DNA of 47,655 bases from CAZKCI01 sp964551475. Lineage in GTDB: Bacteria > Auribacterota > Erginobacteria > Erginobacterales > CAZKCI01. The notes beneath the pieces were generated by a model. The model saw only the letters and a list, made by a program, of their open reading frames with translations, ran no database searches and was not told the origin of the DNA. Below, piece after piece: positions 7,826 to 16,635 of the stretch; the stretch's first letter is position 1; every line of letters starts with the position of its first letter. Position numbers and translations under genes: made by a program. The stretch is taken from NCBI GenBank assembly GCA_964551475.1, contig CAZKCI010000075.1, positions 1 through 47,655 of the forward strand, read 5' to 3'.

Positions 7826-8932
7826 ATGATCCGCCAGCTCGCCCACCCCCATGTTCTGAAGATCACCCCCTACCAGCCCGGCAAGCCGATCGAGGAGGTG
7901 GCCCGGGAGTTCGGCGTGGAGGACGTGGAGGCGATCATCAAACTCGCCTCCAACGAAAACCCCCTCGGCCCTTCCCCCAAGGCGCTCGCCGCCTGCGCCA
8001 GCTCGCTCCGCCGCCTCCACCTCTACCCGGACGGGTCGGGCCACTCCCTGAAGGAAGGGCTGAGCCGGCGCCTCGGTGTCCCGCCGGAGATGATCATCCT
8101 GGGCAACGGCTCGAACGAGATCATCGAGCTGATCATGCACGTCTTCGTGGGCCGGGAGCATTCCGTCCTCTACGCTCACCCCTCTTTTCCGATCTACCGC
8201 CTGATGGCCCTGATGTTCGGATCGCGCGCGATCGAGGTCCCCTGCCGGGAATTCACCCACGACCTCGACGCGATGGTCAAAGCCATCGAGCCCGACACCC
8301 GCGTGGTCTTTATCGCCAACCCCAACAACCCCACCGGGACGGCGGTGAGGCCGGAAGCGATCGGTGATTTTCTCCGGCGGGTATCCCCTCAGGTAGTGGT
8401 CGTTCTCGACGAGGCTTACTACGAGTATCTTCCCCCCGATCTCCGCTTCGAGGGGATACCGCATCTGCAGGAGAAAAAGCTCATCCTTCTGCGCACCTTC
8501 TCCAAAATCTACGGTTTGGCGGGCTTGCGGATCGGCTACGGGCTGGCCTCCGCGGAGATGGTCGAGATCCTGAACCGGGTCCGCCAGCCCTTCAACACCT
8601 CCTCCATCGCCCAGGCCGGCGCTCTGGCCGCTCTTGACGACGAGGCGCATGTCCGCCGGGCGATCGAGGTCAACCGGCTCGGCCGCGCCCGCCTGGAGAA
8701 AGGGTTCCAGGCGCTGGGGCTGGAGTACGTCCCCTCGGCGGCGAACTTCATCCTGGTCCGGGTCGGCCGGGGGAGGGAGGTCTATAACTCCCTCCTCGCC
8801 CGCGGGATCATCGTCCGTCCGATGGACGGCAACGGCCTGCCGGAATGGCTCCGGATCACGATCGGGCTCCCCAAAGAGAACGAGAAACTTCTCCAGGAGC
8901 TGGGGAAGCTCGCCGCGCCGGCTGAGGGCTGA
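7826..8932 (+). CDS. hisC: Histidinol-phosphate aminotransferase (HisC-like)
   Basis: PLP-dependent class I/II aminotransferase. Substrate-side start IKLASNENPLGPSPKAL is characteristic of HisC. NPNNPTGTAV, VVLDEAYYEYLP and the Schiff-base lysine in LRTFSKIYGLAGLRIGYG are present. Length 368 residues. Its place directly after pheA suggests that it may also transaminate phenylpyruvate or 4-hydroxyphenylpyruvate, as some HisC proteins do; that is inference. GAGG lies upstream of ATG 7826. The stop codon is the end of the second unit of an RGRCTGA heptamer array. Confidence 0.9.
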   Translation: MIRQLAHPHVLKITPYQPGKPIEEVAREFGVEDVEAIIKLASNENPLGPSPKALAACASSLRRLHLYPDGSGHSLKEGLSRRLGVPPEMIILGNGSNEIIELIMHVFVGREHSVLYAHPSFPIYRLMALMFGSRAIEVPCREFTHDLDAMVKAIEPDTRVVFIANPNNPTGTAVRPEAIGDFLRRVSPQVVVVLDEAYYEYLPPDLRFEGIPHLQEKKLILLRTFSKIYGLAGLRIGYGLASAEMVEILNRVRQPFNTSSIAQAGALAALDDEAHVRRAIEVNRLGRARLEKGFQALGLEYVPSAANFILVRVGRGREVYNSLLARGIIVRPMDGNGLPEWLRITIGLPKENEKLLQELGKLAAPAEG

Positions 8933-8946
8933 AGACTGAAGGCGGA
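8919..8946. repeat. Four RGRCTGA-type heptamers over the hisC stop
   Basis: Four exact-period 7-nt units run from the last codons of hisC into the purC leader. The hisC stop (8930-8932) is the TGA of the second unit. The fourth unit (AGGCGGA) and the bases after it give the purine-rich SD of purC. Confidence 0.75.
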
Positions 8947-8956
8947 AGGGAAAAAT

Positions 8957-9826
8957 TTGAGACCGATTCTCGGCGTGGAGCTTCCCGAATTTCCCCTCTA
9001 CGACCGGGGGAAGGTGCGGGACGTCTTCACCGTCGGGGAGGACCTCCTCTCCGTCGCCACCGACCGGATTTTCGCCTTCGACCGGGTCTTCCCCGGCGGC
9101 CTTCCCGGCAAAGGGAAGGTCCTCACCGCCTGCACGCTCTGGGCGTTCAATCTGGCCCGGGACCTGATCGAGAACTTCGTCATCTCCTCCCGCGTCGAAG
9201 ACTTCCCTCCCGCCCTCGCCTCCCGGGCGCCGATCCTCTCCGGGCGGAGCCTCCTGGTGAAGAAGGTCGATCCGATCCGGATCGAATGCGTGGTCCGGGG
9301 CTTCCTCTACGGCCAGTCCTGGAAGCTCTACCGGGGAGGCGATTTCTTCTGGGGGCAGAAACTTCCCGACGGCCTCCGTCTCGCCGGCGAGCTTCCCGAG
9401 CCGATCTTCACGCCCGCCCGCAAGGTCCGCACCGGCGAGGACCAAAACATCTCCTTCGCCGACCTGGAAGCCCTGCTCGGGGAGGAGAAGGCGGCGAAGA
9501 TCAAGGAGACGAGCCTCGCCCTCTACCGGCGCCTGCGCTCGGAATGGGCCCGGCGCGGTTTCATCATCGCCGACACCAAGTTCGAGTTCGGCGAGAAGGA
9601 GGGGAAGCTCTGCCTGATCAACGAGGCCGCCACGCCCGATTCCTCCCGTTTCTGGCGGATCTCCGACTATCGCCCCGGCCAGCTCCAGGACTCCTGGGAC
9701 CGGGACCTCCTGGAGGCCTATCTCCTCCGCGGCAAATGGTCGCCCGGCGCCCCGCCGCTCCCCGTCTCCCCCTCTATCCGCCGGAAGCTGGCGGAGCGTC
9801 TTCAATCCCTCGCCTCCCTGCTGTAG
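8957..9826 (+). CDS. purC: Phosphoribosylaminoimidazole-succinocarboxamide synthase
   Basis: Purine biosynthesis enzyme that joins aspartate to CAIR with ATP to give SAICAR. Motifs: FPLYDRGKVRDVF, ATDRIFAFDRV, GLPGKGKVLT, ECVVRGFLYGQSWKLY, IIADTKFEFG and the late ATPDSSRFWR/SWDRDLLEAYL blocks. At 289 residues it belongs to the longer (yeast ADE1-like) group. The start is TTG at 8957, preceded by GGAAGGG at good spacing. There is no in-frame ATG near the conserved N-terminus. Confidence 0.93.
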   Translation: MRPILGVELPEFPLYDRGKVRDVFTVGEDLLSVATDRIFAFDRVFPGGLPGKGKVLTACTLWAFNLARDLIENFVISSRVEDFPPALASRAPILSGRSLLVKKVDPIRIECVVRGFLYGQSWKLYRGGDFFWGQKLPDGLRLAGELPEPIFTPARKVRTGEDQNISFADLEALLGEEKAAKIKETSLALYRRLRSEWARRGFIIADTKFEFGEKEGKLCLINEAATPDSSRFWRISDYRPGQLQDSWDRDLLEAYLLRGKWSPGAPPLPVSPSIRRKLAERLQSLASLL

Positions 9827-10047
9827 GATCGAATGCCCTGCGTCCGGTCCCGCTCATCTCTTCCGACCTCAAGACCAGCGTGGCGGCGGTCGGCTACTCG
9901 ACGACCAGCTTTTTCATCGGCGTTTCCCCGGCGCTGGTCAGCCTCCTCTTCGACGGGATGATCGTGCCGATGGCGGGAGTGATGGCGTTTTTCGCTTGGA
10001 TCACGGCGGGACTGCTTCTGGCCGGATCGCTGATCACTGATCACTGA
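9827..10047 (+). pseudogene. Possible C-terminal remnant of a membrane transporter
   Basis: After purC a frame without its own start encodes two hydrophobic helices: TSFFIGVSPALVSLLF and MAGVMAFFAWITAGLLLAG. The spacing resembles the last helices of an MFS permease. It ends in a TGATCAC heptamer array that supplies the stop. The frame is open far upstream only as a shadow of purC. It may be the decayed end of a transporter or chance; I see no intact gene. Confidence 0.3.
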
Positions 10048-10056
10048 TCACTGATT
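10031..10056. repeat. TGATCAC heptamer array
   Basis: Three perfect TGATCAC units plus a partial fourth. The last unit flows into the TTGACC box of the next promoter. Each unit has TGA. Confidence 0.85.
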
Positions 10057-10082
10057 GACCCGGTGTGGGTTTTTGGTATCAT
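10055..10082 (+). promoter_or_regulatory. Sigma70-like promoter of the DPD-like gene
   Basis: TTGACC (10055-10060), a 16-bp spacer and TATCAT (10077-10082) lie 36 nt before ATG 10119. This gives a leader of about 30 nt with a strong SD. Confidence 0.5.
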
Positions 10083-10118
10083 AAGCGGTTTTTACCAACG
10101 ATGATAGGGAGGTGGAGG

Positions 10119-12638
10119 ATGAAATTGCGGGAAAATCTCATACTGTCCGACGGGCAGTTCAAAAATGAGATCAAGCGCTGCGAGTATTGCCAGGAACAGC
10201 CGTGCCGAAATGGCTCCGCCGAAAAAGGGGTCCGGAACGGCTGCCCCGCCGACGTCTCCCCCCCCGATTTCATCATGGCCGCCCAGGCAGGGCGCCCTTC
10301 CGATATCCGCCGCGCCGCCGCCCTCATCCTTTCCAGGAACCCCTTCGGGGGCGTCTGCGGGATGGTCTGCCCGGACCGTCACTGCCTGGCCGCCTGCGTC
10401 CGCAATAACCCCGATTTCCCCGTCCCTATCCCCGCTCTCCAGGCGACCATCATCGACAAGGCCCGCGCGCTCAAGGTGATGCCGAAGTTCGCCGCGGCGA
10501 AAGCCAATGGCAAGAAGGTCGCGGTGATCGGGGCGGGCCCCGCGGGTCTCGCCGCCGCCGTCGCCCTGGCCCGCCAGGGATACGAAGTGGACATCTTCGA
10601 GAAAAGGGGCGAAGCCGGCGGCGCCGCCCGCTGCATACCCTCCTACCGGCTGCGCTCCGACATGCTCGACGCCGACATCGCCCTCTGCCTCTCCCTGGGA
10701 AAGATCAAGCTTCAGTTCCGCAAGGAAGTGAAGGACCCGAAGTCCCTGCTCCAGAAGGGCTACGCGGCGGTCCTCGCCGCGGTCGGCCTCTGGGAGCCGA
10801 TCAAGCTCGGGATCCGGAACGAGGATCTCGCCATCTCCGCGCTTGAATACCTCTCCCGCCCGGAGAAGTTCAAGCTCAAGGGGAGGGTGGCGGTGATCGG
10901 CGGCGGGGCGACCGCGACCGACTGCGCCGTGACCGCGGCCGGGTCGGGGGCGGCCTTCGTGGAGATGTTCGCCCTGGAGAATGCCGGGGAGATGCCCCTG
11001 ACCGCCCAGGAACGCGAAGAGCTTCTGGCCAGAAGGATAGACATCAACGGCCGGGTCAAGGTGACGGCGATCAAAGCCGGCCAGGGCAAGGTCAGCGGAC
11101 TGGAAACGGTGAAGGTGGCCATCCCCGCCGGCGCCTGCTTCAGCCTGAAGCGCGTCTCCGAGATGAAAGGCTGCGGCCAGACGAGGGGCGGTATCGACCA
11201 TGTCATCATCGCCATCGGCTCCCGCTCCTCGCTCCCGCGCGCCTCCGTCCCCGGCGTCTTTTACGCCGGCGACATGATGGCGGGCCCCTCCACCGTGGTC
11301 GAAGCGGTTGCCTCCGGCAAGAACGCGGCCGAGGAGATCGACGCCTTCGTCCGGGCGGCCCCCGCTCCCGAGTTCGCCGACAGGCTGAAGTCCGTCGCCG
11401 TTATCCCCGGCTACAACTTCACGCCGGTCTCCCTCGCCGCCGACTTCTTCGGCCGGCCGATATCGAGCCCCTTCCTCCTCTCCGCCGCCCCCCCCACCGA
11501 CGGGCTTGAGCAGATGAAGAAGGCCTACGAGGCGGGCTGGAGCGGGGGGATCATGAAGACCGCCTTCGACAACCTCCCCATCCATATCCCGGCCGGCTAC
11601 ATGAACCGTTTCAACGATACCACCTACGGGAACTGCGACAACGTCTCCGGCCATGCCCTGGACCGGGTCTGCCGGGAGATCGGGGAGCTCCGCCAACTCT
11701 ATCCCGACCGGCTGACCGGAGCCTCCACCGGCGGCACCGTCTCCGGGAACGACGAGAAGGACCGCGCCTCCTGGCAGGCGAACACCAAGAAGCTGGAGCG
11801 GGCGGGGACGATGGCGATCGAATACAGCCTCTCCTGCCCCCAGGGAGGGGAGGGGGCGGAGGGGGACATCGTCTCCCAGAACGCCAATCTCACCGCCAAG
11901 ATCATCGACTGGGTCATGCAAATGGGCGACGCCTCCGTGCCCAAGCTCTTCAAGCTCACGCCGGCGGTGACCGAGATCACCACCATCGTGAAGGCGGTGA
12001 AGGCGGTCTTCGACCGCTACCCGAACAAGAAGGCGGGGATCACGCTCGGCAACACCTTCCCCTGCCTGGCCTTCGAAGCGGGGGAGAAGAAGGGGTGGGA
12101 GGAGGGGATCGTGGTGGGGATGAGCGGGGAGGCGATCGCCCCGATCAACTACCTCACCCTGGCCAAGGTCAGCTCGCTCTCCGTCTCCGTCTCCGGAAAC
12201 GGCGGCCCGGTGAACTATCTCGAAGCCGCGAACTTCCTCGCCCTGGGCGTGAAGACGGTGCAGTTCTGCACGCTGGTCGAGAAGTACGGCTATCGCATCT
12301 TCGGCGAGATGTGCTCCGGCGTGAGCCACCTGATGGCCGACCGGGGGATGAAATCCATGGGTGAGCTGATCGGGGCCGCCCTGCCCCGGCCGATCCGGGA
12401 TTTCATGGCCCTCTCCCCGGTGAAGAAGATCTCGACCGTGGACTCTGATCTCTGCGTCCACTGCGGCAACTGCTCCCGCTGCCCCTATCTCGCCATCAGC
12501 CTGAACGAGAAGAAGGTCCCCGAGACCGACCCCGAGAAGTGCGTCGGCTGCCGGATGTGCAACTACCTCTGTTTCGTCGGCGCCCTTTCCATGCGCGACC
12601 GGACGAAGGAGGAGGCGAAGGCCCTGAAGGAAGGGTAG
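10119..12638 (+). CDS. Single-chain dihydropyrimidine dehydrogenase-like iron-sulfur flavoprotein (PreT-PreA fusion)
   Basis: 839-residue fusion in the order of eukaryotic DPYD. N-terminal Fe-S domain with C21, C24, C29, C42 and C80, C84, C89, C93. FAD module GAGPAG (138-143). NAD(P) module VAVIGGGATATDCA. Then a dihydroorotate-dehydrogenase-like barrel with EYSLSCPQGG, whose C573 matches the catalytic Cys of DPD, and KLTPAVTEITTIVKAV. YGYRIFGEMCSGVSHLM and two C-terminal 4Fe-4S motifs follow. The family reduces uracil/thymine with NAD(P)H; bacteria usually split it into PreT and PreA. ATG 10119 has a very strong SD (GGGAGGTGGAGG); the longer GTG 10065 frame is unlikely. The adjacent Mo hydroxylase suggests a purine, pyrimidine or hydantoin substrate; that is inference. 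Confidence 0.82.
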   Translation: MKLRENLILSDGQFKNEIKRCEYCQEQPCRNGSAEKGVRNGCPADVSPPDFIMAAQAGRPSDIRRAAALILSRNPFGGVCGMVCPDRHCLAACVRNNPDFPVPIPALQATIIDKARALKVMPKFAAAKANGKKVAVIGAGPAGLAAAVALARQGYEVDIFEKRGEAGGAARCIPSYRLRSDMLDADIALCLSLGKIKLQFRKEVKDPKSLLQKGYAAVLAAVGLWEPIKLGIRNEDLAISALEYLSRPEKFKLKGRVAVIGGGATATDCAVTAAGSGAAFVEMFALENAGEMPLTAQEREELLARRIDINGRVKVTAIKAGQGKVSGLETVKVAIPAGACFSLKRVSEMKGCGQTRGGIDHVIIAIGSRSSLPRASVPGVFYAGDMMAGPSTVVEAVASGKNAAEEIDAFVRAAPAPEFADRLKSVAVIPGYNFTPVSLAADFFGRPISSPFLLSAAPPTDGLEQMKKAYEAGWSGGIMKTAFDNLPIHIPAGYMNRFNDTTYGNCDNVSGHALDRVCREIGELRQLYPDRLTGASTGGTVSGNDEKDRASWQANTKKLERAGTMAIEYSLSCPQGGEGAEGDIVSQNANLTAKIIDWVMQMGDASVPKLFKLTPAVTEITTIVKAVKAVFDRYPNKKAGITLGNTFPCLAFEAGEKKGWEEGIVVGMSGEAIAPINYLTLAKVSSLSVSVSGNGGPVNYLEAANFLALGVKTVQFCTLVEKYGYRIFGEMCSGVSHLMADRGMKSMGELIGAALPRPIRDFMALSPVKKISTVDSDLCVHCGNCSRCPYLAISLNEKKVPETDPEKCVGCRMCNYLCFVGALSMRDRTKEEAKALKEG

Positions 12639-12662
12639 CAATATGGGATCGGACGATTGCTC

Positions 12663-12691
12663 TTGCCATTGTTCCCGGCGTTGGTTTAAAT
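12663..12691 (+). promoter_or_regulatory. Promoter giving a leaderless start for the Mo hydroxylase genes
   Basis: TTGCCA (12663-12668), 17-bp spacer, TTAAAT (12686-12691). The ATG at 12700 follows 8 nt after the -10 box and has no SD, so the transcript would start at or next to the ATG. Confidence 0.4.
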
Positions 12692-12699
12692 AGCGGCCC

Positions 12700-13578
12700 A
12701 TGAGATTTCCGAACCTGAAGAGAACCTCCCGTCCCCGTTCGGTCGCCGAAGCGTCGGCGATCCTCGCCGATCCCGCGCGCCGGGCCGTCGCCGTCTCGGG
12801 CGGCATCTCCTGCATCTTCGCCCATCAGCCCGGCGTCGAGGAGATCGTCCTCCTGCGCGATCTCCCCCTGTCCTTCGTCCGGCCGCGGGAGGGCGGCTTG
12901 GAGATCGGCCCCGCCACGCTGATCTCGGTCCTCCTGGAATCTCCGGCGGCGCGGGAATACGCCGGCGGAATCCTCCTCTCGGTCGCCCGGAAGATCGGAT
13001 CCACGCTGAACCGGAACCTGATCACGGTCGGCGGGAACCTCCTCCAGCCCTTCATCTGGTCCGACCTGCCGACGGTGATGCTGGCGCTTCAGGCGAAGTT
13101 CCGCCTGGAGGGGAAGGCCGAACGCACTCTGAGCGCGGCGCACCTCTTCGCCCGCGCCCCCCGCGAACTCCTGCAACCGGGCGAGATCCTCACCGCGATC
13201 CTCCTTCCTCCTCTCGACGTCTCGGCCGGGGGAGACGGCCGGACGGCCTACCGGAAATTCACGCTGACCGAAAACGACTTTGCCCTCCTGAGACTGGCCG
13301 TGGTCCTGAAGCGGCAGGGAAACTCCTGCCGCGAGATCGCCGTGGCCGCCGGGGGCGGGACCGTTCTCCCCCAGCGCCTCTCCCGCGCGGAAGCGGCGGT
13401 CCGGAACCGGAGCGCCTCCGCGGAACTGGTCACGGAGGCCGCCGCCGCGGCGGCGGCGGAGATCAAGCTGGCCCGGGATATCCGCTGTTCCGAGGAGTAC
13501 AAACGGGACCTCTGCCGGACGCTGGTCCGGGAAACCCTGGAAGAGACTCTCCTGGACCGGCCATCGGTGGAGTCATGA
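12700..13578 (+). CDS. FAD-binding subunit of a molybdenum hydroxylase (CoxM/XdhB family)
   Basis: Medium subunit that passes electrons from the 2Fe-2S centres to FAD in xanthine dehydrogenase-like enzymes. Blocks: SVAEASAIL at the N-terminus, VAVSGGIS where the family has the first FAD loop (usually AGGTDL), IGSTLNRNLITVGGNLLQ (second FAD loop, TxGGN) and the C-terminal domain from about residue 185 (YRKFTLTENDFALLRLAVVLK). Length 292. The first loop is atypical (SGGIS for AGGTD). It overlaps the next subunit by 4 nt (ATGA), so the three subunits form one operon. Confidence 0.85.
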   Translation: MRFPNLKRTSRPRSVAEASAILADPARRAVAVSGGISCIFAHQPGVEEIVLLRDLPLSFVRPREGGLEIGPATLISVLLESPAAREYAGGILLSVARKIGSTLNRNLITVGGNLLQPFIWSDLPTVMLALQAKFRLEGKAERTLSAAHLFARAPRELLQPGEILTAILLPPLDVSAGGDGRTAYRKFTLTENDFALLRLAVVLKRQGNSCREIAVAAGGGTVLPQRLSRAEAAVRNRSASAELVTEAAAAAAAEIKLARDIRCSEEYKRDLCRTLVRETLEETLLDRPSVES

Positions 13579-14081
13579 AAATAGCGCTGACCATCAACGC
13601 GACGCGTCATGAGGTCGAGATCTCGCCTTCGGAGACGCTCCTCGATCTCGTCCGCCGGCTGGGCTACAAGTCCGTCAAGTTCGGCTGCGGGGAAGGGGCC
13701 TGCGGCGCCTGCACCGTGATCCTGGACGGGCGGCCGGTGAACGCCTGCCTGGTCCTAGCGGCGTCGGTCGAGGGCCGGGAGGTGGTCACGCTCGAAGCCC
13801 TGGGCGACACCCGCCGTCCCCACCCCCTCCAGGAGGCCTTTATCGAGGCGGGAGCGGTCCAGTGCGGTTTCTGCACCCCGGGCATGATCCTCTCCGCCAA
13901 GGCTCTGCTGGACCGGAATCCCGATCCGGGCGAGGATGAAATCCGGGAAGCGATCGACGGGAACCTCTGCCGCTGCACGGGCTACGTGCAGATCATCGAG
14001 GCGGTGAAGTTGGCCGCGAAGAGGCTGAAGAAGGGCGGCGCGAAATCGCCCGGCCGCCGGGCCAAGACGGGTTCGCGGTGA
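13575..14081 (+). CDS. 2Fe-2S subunit of the molybdenum hydroxylase (CoxS/XdhC family)
   Basis: Small electron-transfer subunit with two [2Fe-2S] clusters. The plant-ferredoxin-like cluster uses C38, C43, C46 and C58 in KFGCGEGACGACTVILDG. The second, helical cluster uses C97, C100, C132 and C134 (VQCGFCTPGM and GNLCRCTGY). All eight cysteines are present. Length 168 residues, normal apart from a basic C-terminal tail. Confidence 0.93.
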   Translation: MKIALTINATRHEVEISPSETLLDLVRRLGYKSVKFGCGEGACGACTVILDGRPVNACLVLAASVEGREVVTLEALGDTRRPHPLQEAFIEAGAVQCGFCTPGMILSAKALLDRNPDPGEDEIREAIDGNLCRCTGYVQIIEAVKLAAKRLKKGGAKSPGRRAKTGSR

Positions 14082-14111
14082 TGTCCATCTCGTCCAGAGG
14101 TTCCTAGACCC

Positions 14112-16442
14112 ATGGTCCGCCGGCGCACATTCTCCGAAGTCAACCATCCGGTCCGCAAGGTCGACGCCCTGGCGCTGGCCACCGGCCGGGCCAGGTATGC
14201 CGACGACTTTGAGCTTCCCGGGATGCTTTACGCCAAGATCCTGCGCAGCCCCTTCGCCCACGCCCGGATCAAGGCGATCGACACCGCCCGGGCGAAAGCG
14301 CTTCCCGGCGTGGTCGAGGTCCTGACCTGGAAGGACGTCCCCCGGGTGCCCATCACCACCGCCGGCCAGGGCTACCCCGAGCCGTCCCCCTACGACGATT
14401 ACATCCTGGACAGCAAGGTCCGCTTTGTCGGGGACAAGGTGGCGCTGGTCGCCGCCGAAACCGAGGAGATCGCGGAGGAGGCCCTGAAGCTGATCGCGGT
14501 CGACTACGAGGAGCTGCCCGTCCTTCTCGACCCCCGCCAGTCCCTGGAGCCCGGCGCCCCGGTCGTCCACGACGAGAAGGACTGCTATGTCCCGATTCCG
14601 ATCCCCTACGAGCCGAAGCGGAACATGGTGGCCCGGATCGACGCTGCGGTGGGGTCGATCGAGAAGGGAGTGCGGGAGGGAGCGATGTCGGTGGAGGGGG
14701 AGTTCGAGACTCACTTTGCCAGCCATTCCGCCATCGAGCCGCACTGCGCGCTCAGCTGGCTGGACGAGAGCGGGCGTCTTTTCATCGTCTCCTCCACTCA
14801 GGTTCCCTTCCACGTCCGCCGGATCGTCGCCCGGGCGCTCCAGATCCCGGTCAAGCAGATCCGCGTGATCAAGCCCCGCCTGGGCGGCGGCTTCGGCGGG
14901 AAGCAGGAGGTCATCCACGAGTTCTACCCGGCTCTTCTCACCCTGCGCACCGGCCGCCCGGTCAAGATCCGCTTCACCCGCAAGGAGGTATTCATGAGCG
15001 GGCGGGTGCGCCACCACATGATCCTCCGGGCGCAGGTGGCGGCGAAGAAGAACGGCGAGCTGACCGCCTTCGATCTTTACGCCCTTTCCGACACGGGATC
15101 ATACGGGTCGCACGGGCTCACCGTCGCCTCCAACGTTGGGACCCGCACGCTGCCGATGTTCCGCTGCCCCAACCTGCGTTTCCGCTCCGACGTGGTCTAC
15201 ACCACGCTGCCCGCCGCCGGGGCCTACCGCGGCTACGGGGGCACCCAGGGGATACTCGCCACCTGCGTCGCCATGGACGAGCTGGCGGAGAAGCTCTCGA
15301 TCGACCCGGTCGCTTTCTATCTAAAGAACGTGATCCGCGGCGGGGCGGAAGTCCCGATCCTGAAGCATCTGGGCGAGGGGCCGACCACCGGGGAGCCCCG
15401 GATCGGCTCCTGCGAGCTCGCCGCCTGCATCAAGGCGGGGGCGGAGGCGATCGACTGGAAGAAGAAGCGCGCGCGGCGTCCCGGAGAGGGGCGTTTCCGC
15501 CGGGGGGTGGGGATGGCGGTGATGATGCAGGGATCGTCCATCCCCTATATCGACATGGGATCGGCCTTCATCAAGATGAACGATGACGGCTCCTTCAACC
15601 TCCTGATGGGCGCGACCGACATCGGCCAGGGCTCGGACACGGTCCTGGCCCAGATCGCCGCCGAGACGCTGACGGCGCCGACCTCGGACATACTGGTCTA
15701 CTCCTCCGACACCGACCTCACCCCCTTCGATGTCGGGGCCTACGCCTCCTCCACCACCTATCTCTCGGGGATGGCGGTGAAAAAGACGGCGGAGAAGGTG
15801 CGGGAGCAGATCCTCGGGGTGGGCGCGAAGATGCTGGGCGCTCCCCTCGCCCAGGTGCGCCTCCAGGACGGGAAGGTGATCGGGCCCCGCCGCCGCTCGG
15901 TCACGCTCCAGGAGGTGGGATGCTACTCTCTCTATCAGCACGACCAGTTCCAGATCGCGGCCTCCGCCTCCCATACCACGGTCGAGTCCCCGCCCCCCTT
16001 CGCCGCCCATTTCGTCGAGGTGGAGGTGGACCAGGCCACCGGGAAGGTGCGCGTGCTCGATTACGTCCAGGCGGTCGACTGCGGGACCCCGATCAACCCC
16101 CAGCTCGCCCGCGGCCAGGCCCTGGGCGCCCTGGTCAACGGGCTCAGCTACGCCCTGGTCGAACGCTACATCTTCAGCTCCAAAGGGGTGATGCTCAATC
16201 CCAACTACGGCTACTACAAGATCTACTGCGCCAAAGACATCCCGAAGATCACCACCATCTTCGTCCCCTCCTACGAACCCTCCGGCCCCTACGGGGCCAA
16301 GTCCGTGGGGGAGATCTGCATCAACGGGCCGCTCCCCGCGATCTCCAACGCCGTTCACCACGCCGTCGGCATCCGCCTCCACCGCGGCCCCTACACGCCG
16401 GACAAGGTGCTGGAGGCGATCCGGGAGATGAAGAACATATAG
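14112..16442 (+). CDS. Molybdopterin-binding catalytic subunit (CoxL/XdhA family)
   Basis: Large subunit holding the Mo-pterin cofactor, where the substrate is hydroxylated with water-derived oxygen. Blocks: HPVRKVDALALATGRARYADDF at the start, RLGGGFGGKQEV, GAYRGYGGTQG, DIGQGSDTVLAQIAAETL and PYGAKSVGEICING, which carries the catalytic Glu of the GVGE motif. GAYRGYG rules out form I CO dehydrogenase (AYRCSFR). Length 776 fits the stand-alone large subunit. Substrate unknown: purine, another N-heterocycle or an aldehyde are possible. It is linked to the DPD-like gene upstream and to a MoaD-like gene downstream. Confidence 0.88.
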   Translation: MVRRRTFSEVNHPVRKVDALALATGRARYADDFELPGMLYAKILRSPFAHARIKAIDTARAKALPGVVEVLTWKDVPRVPITTAGQGYPEPSPYDDYILDSKVRFVGDKVALVAAETEEIAEEALKLIAVDYEELPVLLDPRQSLEPGAPVVHDEKDCYVPIPIPYEPKRNMVARIDAAVGSIEKGVREGAMSVEGEFETHFASHSAIEPHCALSWLDESGRLFIVSSTQVPFHVRRIVARALQIPVKQIRVIKPRLGGGFGGKQEVIHEFYPALLTLRTGRPVKIRFTRKEVFMSGRVRHHMILRAQVAAKKNGELTAFDLYALSDTGSYGSHGLTVASNVGTRTLPMFRCPNLRFRSDVVYTTLPAAGAYRGYGGTQGILATCVAMDELAEKLSIDPVAFYLKNVIRGGAEVPILKHLGEGPTTGEPRIGSCELAACIKAGAEAIDWKKKRARRPGEGRFRRGVGMAVMMQGSSIPYIDMGSAFIKMNDDGSFNLLMGATDIGQGSDTVLAQIAAETLTAPTSDILVYSSDTDLTPFDVGAYASSTTYLSGMAVKKTAEKVREQILGVGAKMLGAPLAQVRLQDGKVIGPRRRSVTLQEVGCYSLYQHDQFQIAASASHTTVESPPPFAAHFVEVEVDQATGKVRVLDYVQAVDCGTPINPQLARGQALGALVNGLSYALVERYIFSSKGVMLNPNYGYYKIYCAKDIPKITTIFVPSYEPSGPYGAKSVGEICINGPLPAISNAVHHAVGIRLHRGPYTPDKVLEAIREMKNI

Positions 16443-16484
16443 CATCGGTCATTGATCATTGCTCAACGGGCGACTGTCAACGGG
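16443..16484. repeat. Six degenerate heptads, mostly beginning CA
   Basis: Six 7-nt steps directly after the Mo subunit stop. Five begin CA while the other five positions vary; CAACGGG occurs twice. The same design is seen at 25544-25585. Confidence 0.6.
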
Positions 16485-16500
16485 CGGGCTTTCGAGAGGG

Positions 16501-16547
16501 CGCCGCGTCTCCCCGATCGATCGGGGCAGTCGCGGCGTTTTGCTTTT
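16501..16547 (+). terminator. Intrinsic terminator of the Mo hydroxylase operon
   Basis: CGCCGCG (16501-16507) pairs with CGCGGCG (16531-16537), enclosing the palindrome CCCCGATCGATCGGGG (16511-16526). TTTTGCTTTT follows. This is the clearest rho-independent terminator in the window. Confidence 0.85.
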
Positions 16548-16563
16548 CCCCGGCCTCAACCGC

Positions 16564-16592
16564 TTGCCAGATCAGCGCGAGGGGTATAGACT
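16564..16592 (+). promoter_or_regulatory. Promoter of the MoaD-like gene
   Basis: TTGCCA (16564-16569), 17-bp spacer, TAGACT (16587-16592). The leader then holds an imperfect hairpin (about 16597-16622, ATTCGCGTATTC against GAATGCGCGAT) before ATG 16636. TAGACT is also the -10-like box before the cytidine deaminase gene. Confidence 0.4.
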
Positions 16593-16635
16593 ATGAATTC
16601 GCGTATTCTGGGAATGCGCGATCGGTTCCCTGGCG

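Noticed and set aside
10092..12815. Antisense open frame of 907 codons over the DPD-like gene, and similar long frames at 7709-9805 and 492-1457 (-)
   Set aside because: They mirror GC-rich codons of well-supported genes on the other strand, lack family motifs and have low-complexity Gly/Arg/Asp-rich translations.
14112..16442. Form I aerobic CO dehydrogenase large subunit
   Set aside because: The active-site loop reads GAYRGYG, not AYRCSFR, and the operon lacks CoxDEF-type genes.
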